Source of the DNA: Cyclobacteriaceae bacterium
Lineage (GTDB): Bacteria > Bacteroidota > Bacteroidia > Cytophagales > Cyclobacteriaceae
NCBI GenBank assembly: GCA_025455225.1
Contig: JALOMY010000165.1
Span: forward strand, 1-6,545
Direction of reading: 5' to 3'
Length of the DNA: 6,545 bases
The notes beneath the pieces were generated by a model, which saw nothing but the letters and a program-made list of their open reading frames with translations, ran no database searches and was not told the DNA's origin. The position numbers and the translations under genes are program-made. Positions 1 to 5,947 of this stretch are shown in pieces (the first letter of the stretch is position 1; each line of letters begins with the position of its first letter).

Positions 1-1
1 C

Positions 2-3000
2 TAAAAGTGAATCGGATTCCAGTTCGGGTTCTTCGGAGTCTTCTTCCCAACGGGCCTGGTAAAGTTCAAACGGACGAAGTTGTTTATCATCACCTGCAAT
101 AATTACCTGCTTTCCGCGGCATAATGCAGGAATACCTTGCTCGGCAAAACACTGAGATGCTTCATCGAAAATTACCAGGTCAAATACTTCCTGCATCGGG
201 AAGAGGGCTGAAACTGATTCGGGTGAAGCCAACCAGCAGGGAATCAGGTTGAACAACTCCCTGTGAAAGGTGGCAATCAGTTTGCGTACCGGCCAAAGTT
301 TTTTTCGTTTGGTAACCTGGTGATTCAAATCGCGGTAGGTTTTCCGGTTGTTTAACCGGTTATATTCAATGCCTTCGCATATGGCTTCACGGGCGCGAAG
401 CAGGATAATAGCCTTGCTAAGTTCCCGCTTTTCTTCAACCAGTTGCTTCAACTCACTTTCAATATGATTCATCTGCAACGTTGAAACCGATCGAAGTACC
501 GGGTATTTGGTTTCAATATGATCAATCCAGGCTAAGCGCAAACTATTTTGAAACAGGCTGAGGTAAGCTTCAACCTCCCAGGAATTTAATTTCTCGTGAA
601 GACGGTTAAGAACTTCCTTCTCATGCGGCTTCAAATTCTCTTTGATGTTATCGAACTCGCATAATTGATCAAAGTCACGGTGAAGAAGTTTGAGCCATTC
701 ATTTTCCAGTTCAGGCTGATGAATAAGGGCACGAATCTGAAAGGCCGAAAGGTACTGTTGCCATTCCGATTTGCGCATAGAGAGCGGCTCCAGCGTATCG
801 AAAACAGACCAGATCATCCGGACAAAAGCTTCACGCGTAAGCCTGGACGGTATAATACCCTGGCGTAGTTCACGCAAAGAATTAAATAAAAGCTTCGCTC
901 GCACGGCATGCTTTTGTTTATCAAACCACCGCTTGATGTTTTTGGACGAATAGTCCAACGGAAAATCAATCAGCCATAATTTTTCACGGATAGCTGTAAG
1001 ATGGTGCTCATAGTTCAACCGGTTATCAAGACGGGCTTCAAGTTCCCGAAGTCCTTTTTTGGTGTATTGCAAATTGTTGCTGATCAGAACGCGCTTCAGG
1101 AAAAATTTATGTTCTGAGAATAATTCCCACCGAACCAATCTGAAAATATTTCTTCGCGCTTCCATCCGTTGCTGAAGGGCAACCTGGCATAAACCGATCT
1201 GATCATTACGAAGTGAAGTTTCAACGCCTTCGCCATCGAAACAATTCAGAATCAGTCGTTCCATATTTTGTAGCCATAGCAAACTGGTTTCATCGTCCTT
1301 CTCTTCCGACATTGCCAGAAAGAATCGGTAGACCAGTTCATCAGGCAGAAGGGCAACCATTTCATCTGCATCACTTTTACGTTGCAGCAGGTTTTCACAA
1401 TCTTCGAGGTTCAACGACAATCCAATCTGATCGGATAGTTTTTGTGACAACTCCTTTTGATATACTGGAATGGATGAGATGGTTTGCTCGAGCTCTCTTC
1501 GCGTTGACAACGTATAACCGGCAAATGACTTACGCTCTTTCCAGGAATAGTTACCGGATTCAAATTTTTCTGCATATCGAACATACATAGATAATGTTCG
1601 AATAAACTCACCTAGTGAATTAAAATGAAAATACTGATACTCCTGCCTGATGTTAATGGACTCAGCCCGCGGATCGGAGGTGAGGTATAATTCCTTGATG
1701 CATAATCCACACTCCTGAACATCGAACAACGCCATGCGAAACTCCTCCAGTTCTTCAACAGCATGGTCTATGGCACGACTTACCTGGGTGAACCTGCGTT
1801 CCGTTTGTATCGCATCAATGCTTCGATTCAATCGCTGGTACTCTTCCAGCCGATCAATCTGGCGTGCAATTTTTTGAAAGATAGTCTTTCGGTCATCGCG
1901 GAAATCGTGAACCAACCCAAGGAATTCACCCAGTTCCATTTCATTCAACCGGTTAAATACAACATCCAGGGCAACCCGCTTCTGGCATACCAGCAACACA
2001 CGCTTTCCGGAGGCAATGCTGTCGGCAATCAGGTTACAAATCAGTTGCGATTTACCGGTGCCGGGCGGACCTTGAACCACCAACGATTGACCAAGCCTGA
2101 CTGACTTCAGGGCGTGCTCCTGCCATGCATCCATTGGAAAGGGTGCGTACACCTTTTCCTCCTGCACCGCCAGGTTTACTTCAACCGGTGATTTCTGAAT
2201 TACATCGGGTTCATGGTAATTCTTTGAAGAAAATAAATCTTCCAGTGAATCGAATGTCGGGTGCTCTATTAACTCGAGATAATCCGGAATAAGTTGTGAA
2301 CCGGACTGTGGAAATATTCCCAAAACAGCTTCCGGAAATAATTTGAGTTCCCCGTTTCGATGTTTCTCTTCAAATTCGTCACGCGTAAAAGTTTCAAATG
2401 GTGTTAGCTGGTCGGTAAAAGTATCGGGGTTAAAATTGATAGAAAGTCTTTCCTTCAGCAACTGATAAAGCTGTGTGCGGAATACCGTACTGTCAGCATC
2501 AAATTCGTCAAAATCGGTATCCAGCAAATCTTCATCGGGCTTTACCTGGTTATAAAAATAGTAGGCCAGTAAAAGCGATTTGTTGAATGTTATACCGGAA
2601 TCTTTTCTCGGCTTCAACAGCCATTCTTCCTTCTCAAGTATTAACTCGACCGGAAAAAACAACAAAGGCGCACGAACCGGTGTTCCGTCCGAAAATTTTC
2701 CACGAAGTATGGGCCAACCGAGGTGCAGGTCATTTGTACCCCTTTCTTCAAATATGAATTTGTCCTGGCGTTGTAGAAGCTTCAACTTACGGCTTGCATC
2801 ATTCACTGCCTGCATCCGGCTGTCTAGCAACGGACAAATCTTTTTATCCTTTCCGGCAATCAAGGCCTGAATAATTGTAAATGCCGGTTCACCGCTTAAC
2901 TGGCTCAGATCCTGAAGATCCATCAATTGATCCCGGTTCAAACGCAATAAAAACAGAACCCGGCTGCTTCCGCTCAACCCGGTAAGTCTGCGCATAAATG

Positions 3001-3070
3001 CTTTCAATATGGATGTGGCCGGATTATTCAACCGTGAGATAAGGTCTGATGGAATTAAGTTGGTTCTCAT
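2..3070 (-). CDS. Large superfamily 1 (DUF4011-like, AAA_11/AAA_12) helicase, C-terminus cut by window edge
   Basis: The minus-strand frame is open from a stop just upstream of 3070 to the window edge, giving about 1023 codons with the C-terminus missing. Seen in the translation: an N-terminal LTGLSGSSR segment (residues 29-37) that resembles the LLDLSxRNxLL signature of DUF4011; FEERGTNDLHLGWPILRGKF before residue 115; Walker A GPPGTGKSQL (334-343); motif Ia RVLLVCQKRVALDVV (357-371); PCWLASPESVSALFP (944-958); Walker B LVIFDEASQ (965-973); and motif III AGDDKQLRP (992-1000). These are hallmarks of SF1 Upf1-like ATP-dependent nucleic-acid helicases. About 630 mostly charged, helix-prone residues separate Walker A from Walker B. 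Motifs IV-VI should lie beyond the edge, so any C-terminal nuclease domain is unknown. The ATG at 3070 overlaps the upstream HhH gene by 47 nt. The ATG at 2995 (residue 26) is the alternative, but it would remove residues that fit the family N-terminus. The biological role is not known; some DUF4011 helicases act in phage defence. Confidence 0.88.
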   Translation of the reverse strand, partial: MRTNLIPSDLISRLNNPATSILKAFMRRLTGLSGSSRVLFLLRLNRDQLMDLQDLSQLSGEPAFTIIQALIAGKDKKICPLLDSRMQAVNDASRKLKLLQRQDKFIFEERGTNDLHLGWPILRGKFSDGTPVRAPLLFFPVELILEKEEWLLKPRKDSGITFNKSLLLAYYFYNQVKPDEDLLDTDFDEFDADSTVFRTQLYQLLKERLSINFNPDTFTDQLTPFETFTRDEFEEKHRNGELKLFPEAVLGIFPQSGSQLIPDYLELIEHPTFDSLEDLFSSKNYHEPDVIQKSPVEVNLAVQEEKVYAPFPMDAWQEHALKSVRLGQSLVVQGPPGTGKSQLICNLIADSIASGKRVLLVCQKRVALDVVFNRLNEMELGEFLGLVHDFRDDRKTIFQKIARQIDRLEEYQRLNRSIDAIQTERRFTQVSRAIDHAVEELEEFRMALFDVQECGLCIKELYLTSDPRAESINIRQEYQYFHFNSLGEFIRTLSMYVRYAEKFESGNYSWKERKSFAGYTLSTRRELEQTISSIPVYQKELSQKLSDQIGLSLNLEDCENLLQRKSDADEMVALLPDELVYRFFLAMSEEKDDETSLLWLQNMERLILNCFDGEGVETSLRNDQIGLCQVALQQRMEARRNIFRLVRWELFSEHKFFLKRVLISNNLQYTKKGLRELEARLDNRLNYEHHLTAIREKLWLIDFPLDYSSKNIKRWFDKQKHAVRAKLLFNSLRELRQGIIPSRLTREAFVRMIWSVFDTLEPLSMRKSEWQQYLSAFQIRALIHQPELENEWLKLLHRDFDQLCEFDNIKENLKPHEKEVLNRLHEKLNSWEVEAYLSLFQNSLRLAWIDHIETKYPVLRSVSTLQMNHIESELKQLVEEKRELSKAIILLRAREAICEGIEYNRLNNRKTYRDLNHQVTKRKKLWPVRKLIATFHRELFNLIPCWLASPESVSALFPMQEVFDLVIFDEASQCFAEQGIPALCRGKQVIIAGDDKQLRPFELYQARWEEDSEEPELESDSLL

Positions 3071-3926
3071 TCAACTGAAGGATCTTCCGAAGATCATCAA
3101 CCGAAGTATACTTTCCATGTTGAAACCGATAAGTTACCATTGCCCGTGCCATTCGACCGGAAATGTACGGATGAACGGAAAGTTCTTCTTCGGTAGCCGT
3201 ATTAATATTCAGTCTGCGGGGCTGAAAATCAGGCTGTATAAAAGATGCTTCAATAATCTTTTCCACTACGGCTGAGTCTAGTCCGTAAACGGAATACAAC
3301 TGATCGGTTGAAATATAACCTCCGAGCGATTCACGAAACTTGACAATGCGTTTCGAACGACTGGAGCCAATTCCATAAACGGATTTCAATAAGGTGGTGT
3401 CCGCCTGGTTGAGATCAAATCTAACAGGCGCAATGTCTGCCTGTATTTGTTGTTCACTTCGTTCAAATGAAGAATTTTTCTTTTCCAGTGCATCCGGAAG
3501 TTCAATCCAGGAAACCAAACTTTCATAAAAGGATGAATCCATTCCATAGAGTTTCAACAAATCCTGTTTGATGAAAAACTTCCCGCCTTTGTTTCTGTAA
3601 TTAATAAGCCGCCTGCTCAATCCTTCTGAAAAGCCAAGGGCCTGCAACTCTTCAAGGGAAACCTGGTTCGGGTTAAATGAAAATCGGGATAAAGGTATTT
3701 CTTCATCAGGAGGAAGAATATTCTGCTCTTCCTTTTTCCAGTTCGAGGCTAAGCTGTCGAGTACACGTTTTTCATGTGTAAAATCACGGGGATTACGGCT
3801 TTGCCACAATCGATAGACCGGTTGAGAAAATACCCATAGAGTTACTGCGAAAAGCAATATAATGGAACCATTCGCCTGCGCTTTGGTAAAGCCAAAGTAA
3901 TTTCTGAACCAACGATTCCATGCCAT
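3024..3926 (-). CDS. Membrane-anchored protein with three ComEA-like helix-hairpin-helix repeats
   Basis: This is a 300-residue protein. A short basic, aromatic N-terminus is followed by one hydrophobic segment at about 21-36 (IILLFAVTLWVFSQPV), so it is probably held in the inner membrane with the rest outside the cytoplasm. Three units share the pattern LNxAtxeeLxxlxGIsxxxAxxIvxYRxxxGkf: residues 83-116 (FNPNQVSLEELQALGF...), 170-204 (FDLNQADTTLLKSVYGIG...) and 239-273 (LNINTATEEELSVHPYIS...). These are helix-hairpin-helix motifs of the ComEA type, which bind the DNA backbone without sequence preference. Unit two has the cleanest GIG hairpin; units one and three have GFS and YIS. Multi-HhH proteins of this kind are common in Bacteroidota and generally uncharacterised. 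DNA uptake or repair is a family-based guess. AGAAGG lies 8 nt before the ATG. The helicase gene begins inside its 3' end, so the two are probably co-transcribed. Confidence 0.88.
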   Translation of the reverse strand: MAWNRWFRNYFGFTKAQANGSIILLFAVTLWVFSQPVYRLWQSRNPRDFTHEKRVLDSLASNWKKEEQNILPPDEEIPLSRFSFNPNQVSLEELQALGFSEGLSRRLINYRNKGGKFFIKQDLLKLYGMDSSFYESLVSWIELPDALEKKNSSFERSEQQIQADIAPVRFDLNQADTTLLKSVYGIGSSRSKRIVKFRESLGGYISTDQLYSVYGLDSAVVEKIIEASFIQPDFQPRRLNINTATEEELSVHPYISGRMARAMVTYRFQHGKYTSVDDLRKILQLNENQLNSIRPYLTVE

Positions 3927-3934
3927 AGTACGAA

Positions 3935-3940
3935 CCTTCT
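3935..3940 (-). promoter_or_regulatory. Ribosome binding site of the HhH gene
   Basis: Read on the minus strand this is AGAAGG, ending 8 nt before the ATG at 3926. It is the only clear Shine-Dalgarno-like sequence in front of a gene in this window and supports the chosen start. Confidence 0.55.
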
Positions 3941-3971
3941 ATAAACCGGAATTTTAAAATACAAAAAGTAA

Positions 3972-4005
3972 CACGAAGTATTCGAGGAATAATTGACACT
4001 TCGTG
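3972..4005. repeat. Perfect 8-bp inverted repeat over the -35 region (operator candidate)
   Basis: CACGAAGT (3972-3979) and ACTTCGTG (3998-4005) are exact reverse complements separated by 18 bp. The right arm shares one base with the end of TTGACA and runs into the spacer. A smaller nested dyad, ATTC-GAG-GAAT (3980-3990), lies between the arms. The position suits a dimeric repressor or activator of the sigma-factor operon, or of the divergent HhH gene. The gap is long for a hairpin, so a protein-binding dyad is the likelier reading. Confidence 0.4.
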
Positions 4006-4021
4006 CATATCATCCTGTAAT
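3993..4021 (+). promoter_or_regulatory. Promoter candidate for the sigma-factor operon (TTGACA-17-TGTAAT)
   Basis: TTGACA at 3993-3998 is separated by exactly 17 bp from TGTAAT at 4016-4021, one mismatch from TATAAT. The overlapping TAATTATC at 4018-4025 also partly fits the Bacteroidota -7 element TAnnTTTG. Transcription would start near 4028, leaving a leader of roughly 35 nt before the proposed TTG start at 4065. In most Bacteroidota the housekeeping consensus differs from TTGACA/TATAAT, so the match may be partly fortuitous. Confidence 0.5.
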
Positions 4022-4064
4022 TATCTTTTTTAACTTTCGACTTATCCCATCAACTATTCCAGTT

Positions 4065-4556
4065 TTGACCCACAACCCGGAGCAGTCGTTTATTAACCTG
4101 ATCAAAGAACATCAGGGATTGATACACAAGGTTTGTATTCTTTACGAAACCGACCGGGATACACGGAATGATCTGTTCCAGGAGATCGTGCTTCAGCTTT
4201 GGAAGTCGTTCCACACCTTCCGGGGCGATTCCAAGATTACTACCTGGATGTACCGGATCGCCCTGAATACGGCAATTTCCGGTTTACGCAAATACAAGCG
4301 CACCTTAACTACGGAAGAACTGGAAGAAAGACATTTTAATATTTCCGATTCATCTTCGGATGACCATGAAGAAAACCTTGAGAAACTTCATCGGTGCATA
4401 CGGCAGTTGTCAGAAATTGAACGCGCCATGATAATGATGGCCCTGGATGAAGTACCCTATGAAGAAATTGCAGAAACTATTGGAATAACCCAGAATAATG
4501 TCCGTGTTCGAATGAACCGAATACGGGAAAAACTCAAAAAAATGATGAACACCTGA
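4065..4556 (+). CDS. RNA polymerase sigma-70 factor, ECF subfamily
   Basis: An alternative sigma factor that would direct RNA polymerase to a small regulon. Taking TTG at 4065 as start gives 163 residues, normal for ECF factors. Region 2 spans about 9-76: DLFQEIVLQLWKSF (36-49, region 2.2, core binding) and TTWMYRIALNTAISGLRK (59-76, regions 2.3/2.4, -10 recognition). A short acidic linker (about 90-105) joins it to region 4 at about 108-160, with the helix-turn-helix YEEIAETIGITQNNVRVRMNRIREKLKK reading -35 DNA. No ATG occurs in frame before region 2. The frame also extends back to a TTG at 3993, but that codon is part of the -35 box of the promoter candidate and would add about 24 unconserved residues. 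No Shine-Dalgarno precedes 4065. The stop lies 2 nt before the next gene, so both are probably translated from one message. The exact start is uncertain; the family call is firm. Confidence 0.9.
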   Translation: MTHNPEQSFINLIKEHQGLIHKVCILYETDRDTRNDLFQEIVLQLWKSFHTFRGDSKITTWMYRIALNTAISGLRKYKRTLTTEELEERHFNISDSSSDDHEENLEKLHRCIRQLSEIERAMIMMALDEVPYEEIAETIGITQNNVRVRMNRIREKLKKMMNT

Positions 4557-4558
4557 TC

Positions 4559-5170
4559 ATGGAAGAACTCGATGATTTGAAATCGATCTGGAAACAGCAA
4601 AAACCCTTCGAAGCCAAAAACGAAGAGGAAATTGCCTTAATGTTAAAAGGACGTAGTAAGGATTTAATCACCAAACTAAAACGAAATGTCTGGTTTGAAC
4701 TTATCTTAACGATGGTCTGTATCGCAGGCCTTGGCTTTTATGGATTTACCCTTCGACCCGGTGCATTGATGTGGACCATACTTGCCTTATTGGTATTCCT
4801 GGTTTCGTATTCGTTTTATTATGTCAAGAAAATTATCCTGTTGAATGAATACGATTCATCTGCCACTGATTTGAAAAGCAACCTTCAGCAACTGATTGAA
4901 CGATTAGAAATCTACCTGAAATTCTATAAGCGCAGTTACGCCATTCTCTACCCAGTCTTCTTTGCCTTAGGGATATTATTTGGAGCATTGGAAACCGGTT
5001 TCGACCAATACATTCAGAAATTCAAAAGTCCGACTTATGTGATGGCCTTCCTATTACTAACTATAGTATTCATGGTTGGAATTTACACCATCACGAATTG
5101 GTACCTGAAAAAGCTTTACGGAAATTATATCGATAAGCTAAAATCCTTATTAAAGGAACTTCAGAATTGA
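4559..5170 (+). CDS. Four-helix membrane protein, probable anti-sigma or sensor partner of the ECF factor
   Basis: This is a 203-residue protein. A charged cytoplasmic N-terminus (1-44) begins MEELDDLKSIWKQQKP, a LxxLKxxWxxQ-type opening that I recall from small membrane proteins encoded next to Bacteroidota ECF sigma factors. Hydrophobic segments lie at about 45-63, 68-90, 126-144 and 159-181. Between segments 2 and 3 is an amphipathic helical stretch (about 100-124), and the tail KKLYGNYIDKLKSLLKELQN is basic and helical. There is no zinc anti-sigma HxxxCxxC motif and no FecR domain. The ATG sits 2 nt after the sigma-factor stop with no Shine-Dalgarno of its own, suggesting translational coupling. 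The anti-sigma role is inferred from position and the N-terminal opening only; no enzymatic domain is recognisable. Confidence 0.82.
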   Translation: MEELDDLKSIWKQQKPFEAKNEEEIALMLKGRSKDLITKLKRNVWFELILTMVCIAGLGFYGFTLRPGALMWTILALLVFLVSYSFYYVKKIILLNEYDSSATDLKSNLQQLIERLEIYLKFYKRSYAILYPVFFALGILFGALETGFDQYIQKFKSPTYVMAFLLLTIVFMVGIYTITNWYLKKLYGNYIDKLKSLLKELQN

Positions 5171-5182
5171 TCAATCAGAATT
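5161..5182. repeat. Short direct repeat TCAGAATT x2 flanking GATCAA
   Basis: TCAGAATT occurs at 5161-5168 and again at 5175-5182, a 14-bp period, with TTGATCAA as a palindrome across the junction. The first copy is in the last codons of the membrane-protein gene. It is short enough to be chance. Confidence 0.3.
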
Positions 5183-5188
5183 TCATTC

Positions 5189-5209
5189 ATTGATCTTCAA
5201 AAGATCAGT
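5189..5209. terminator. Weak hairpin in the convergent gap, possible bidirectional terminator
   Basis: TGATCTT (5191-5197), loop CAA, AAGATCA (5201-5207) form a perfect 7-bp stem. The flanking A-T pair at 5189/5209 and a T-G pair at 5190/5208 extend it to about 9 bp. It lies in the 87-bp gap between convergent genes, where terminators are expected. The stem is AT-rich and neither strand has a good T-run after it, so intrinsic termination would be weak. Confidence 0.4.
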
Positions 5210-5257
5210 CATTTAGGTTGAGAAATCCCATTGAAACTACGGGTTCACATTACCTAC

Positions 5258-5941
5258 CTATAACAGGCACTCACGAATTCCCAGTGATAATTTTTCCTGA
5301 ATGCGTTCTGCTTCAGGGGTATTGATAAATCGCTGATTGATTTCAATTTCTATTCCCAGATAATCGCTTTCCGTGAACTTATTTCTAAGGTACGTTGGAA
5401 ATCCATCATCGGTTCCCAGGTAGGGCTCGTTAAATCGGATCTGTAATCCGGGTAATGATTCCTGAAGTTTATTTCGGAACAACTCACAAAAAGAGGCTTC
5501 CGGCTCACGCTCAGGATCGAAAAGCAACCCTATATCAACCTCGCGTTGTACTCCGTTCCAGACGGGCGTAAAGGTATGGATGGAAATATGAAGCGCTGGT
5601 TTTGGTGCTCTCTTGATTTTTTCTTCAATCGTATTCCGGTAGGGCAAATAATAATTGCTAATTAGTTCCTGCTGTTCTGAATCGCTCAACTTATTCGTAA
5701 ACTCTGAAAAAAGCTGGGGGCTGTCCAACGACCGGTTCATTTCGATGACCAGCCTTGAAGTATACATGGCGAACCACTCAACCTTTAATGCATGAGCAAG
5801 GTATTCTGTAAAGTCGATTGCTCCCGGATCCCATCCGCGATGGGAGGCAAGGACTTCTTTTGCCCGACTAAATAAGGAATGGTATTGTGCCGGCAATTCA
5901 TTGCCTGCGTGTTCACAACTCAGAATTATCCAGCGGATCAC
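5258..5941 (-). CDS. N-formylglutamate amidohydrolase-family hydrolase
   Basis: A 227-residue protein of the FGase superfamily (PF05013), metal-dependent hydrolases that cleave amide bonds of N-acylated amino acids; the type member is N-formylglutamate deformylase of histidine degradation. Visible family blocks: LSCEHAGNELP (7-17), HRGWDPGA (34-41), SRLVIEMNRS (62-71), HISIHTFTP (118-126), DIGLLFDP (136-143), LGTDDGFPTYL (175-185) and LGIEIEINQRF (195-205). E10, H11 and H122 sit where metal and catalytic residues are expected. The protein is shorter than HutG-type deformylases, and no hut genes are visible. The start is GTG at 5941, 6 nt after the stop of the upstream amidoligase gene, with no clear Shine-Dalgarno; this start keeps the conserved first block. 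Co-transcription with the amidoligase suggests a substrate tied to that enzyme's glutamyl- or carboxylate-amide product rather than formylglutamate. The true substrate is unknown. Confidence 0.87.
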   Translation of the reverse strand: MIRWIILSCEHAGNELPAQYHSLFSRAKEVLASHRGWDPGAIDFTEYLAHALKVEWFAMYTSRLVIEMNRSLDSPQLFSEFTNKLSDSEQQELISNYYLPYRNTIEEKIKRAPKPALHISIHTFTPVWNGVQREVDIGLLFDPEREPEASFCELFRNKLQESLPGLQIRFNEPYLGTDDGFPTYLRNKFTESDYLGIEIEINQRFINTPEAERIQEKLSLGIRECLL

Positions 5942-5947
5942 TACCGA

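Larger units (their letters stand above)
3927..4064. other. Divergent intergenic region between the HhH gene and the sigma-factor gene
   Basis: About 140 bp must hold the promoters for both directions. The rightward promoter and an inverted repeat are listed separately. Leftward, TACTTTTTG (minus strand, near 3962-3970) resembles the Bacteroidota -7 element TAnnTTTG with one extra T, but I see no convincing -33 partner, so the leftward promoter is unassigned. No RNA gene or riboswitch is apparent. Confidence 0.5.

Noticed and set aside
1213..1590. Plus-strand open frame of 125 codons inside the helicase region
   Set aside because: It lies opposite a continuous, motif-bearing minus-strand helicase frame and its translation has no recognisable family features. 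The other short frames at 665-953, 1411-1611, 1763-2104 and 2580-2870 were rejected for the same reason.
354..1954. The palindrome AACCGGTT recurs at 354-361, 1017-1024 and 1947-1954 within the helicase gene
   Set aside because: Each copy encodes Asn-Arg-Leu or a similar in-frame stretch; the flanks differ and the spacing is irregular, so codon usage and chance explain it better than a repeat family.
3009..3275. Plus-strand frame of 88 codons opposite the HhH gene 3' end
   Set aside because: It is a shadow of the third HhH repeat; the minus-strand protein has clear motifs and a ribosome binding site.
3793..4008. Minus-strand frame of 71 codons across the divergent intergenic region
   Set aside because: It overlaps the HhH gene start in another frame and has no recognisable protein features.
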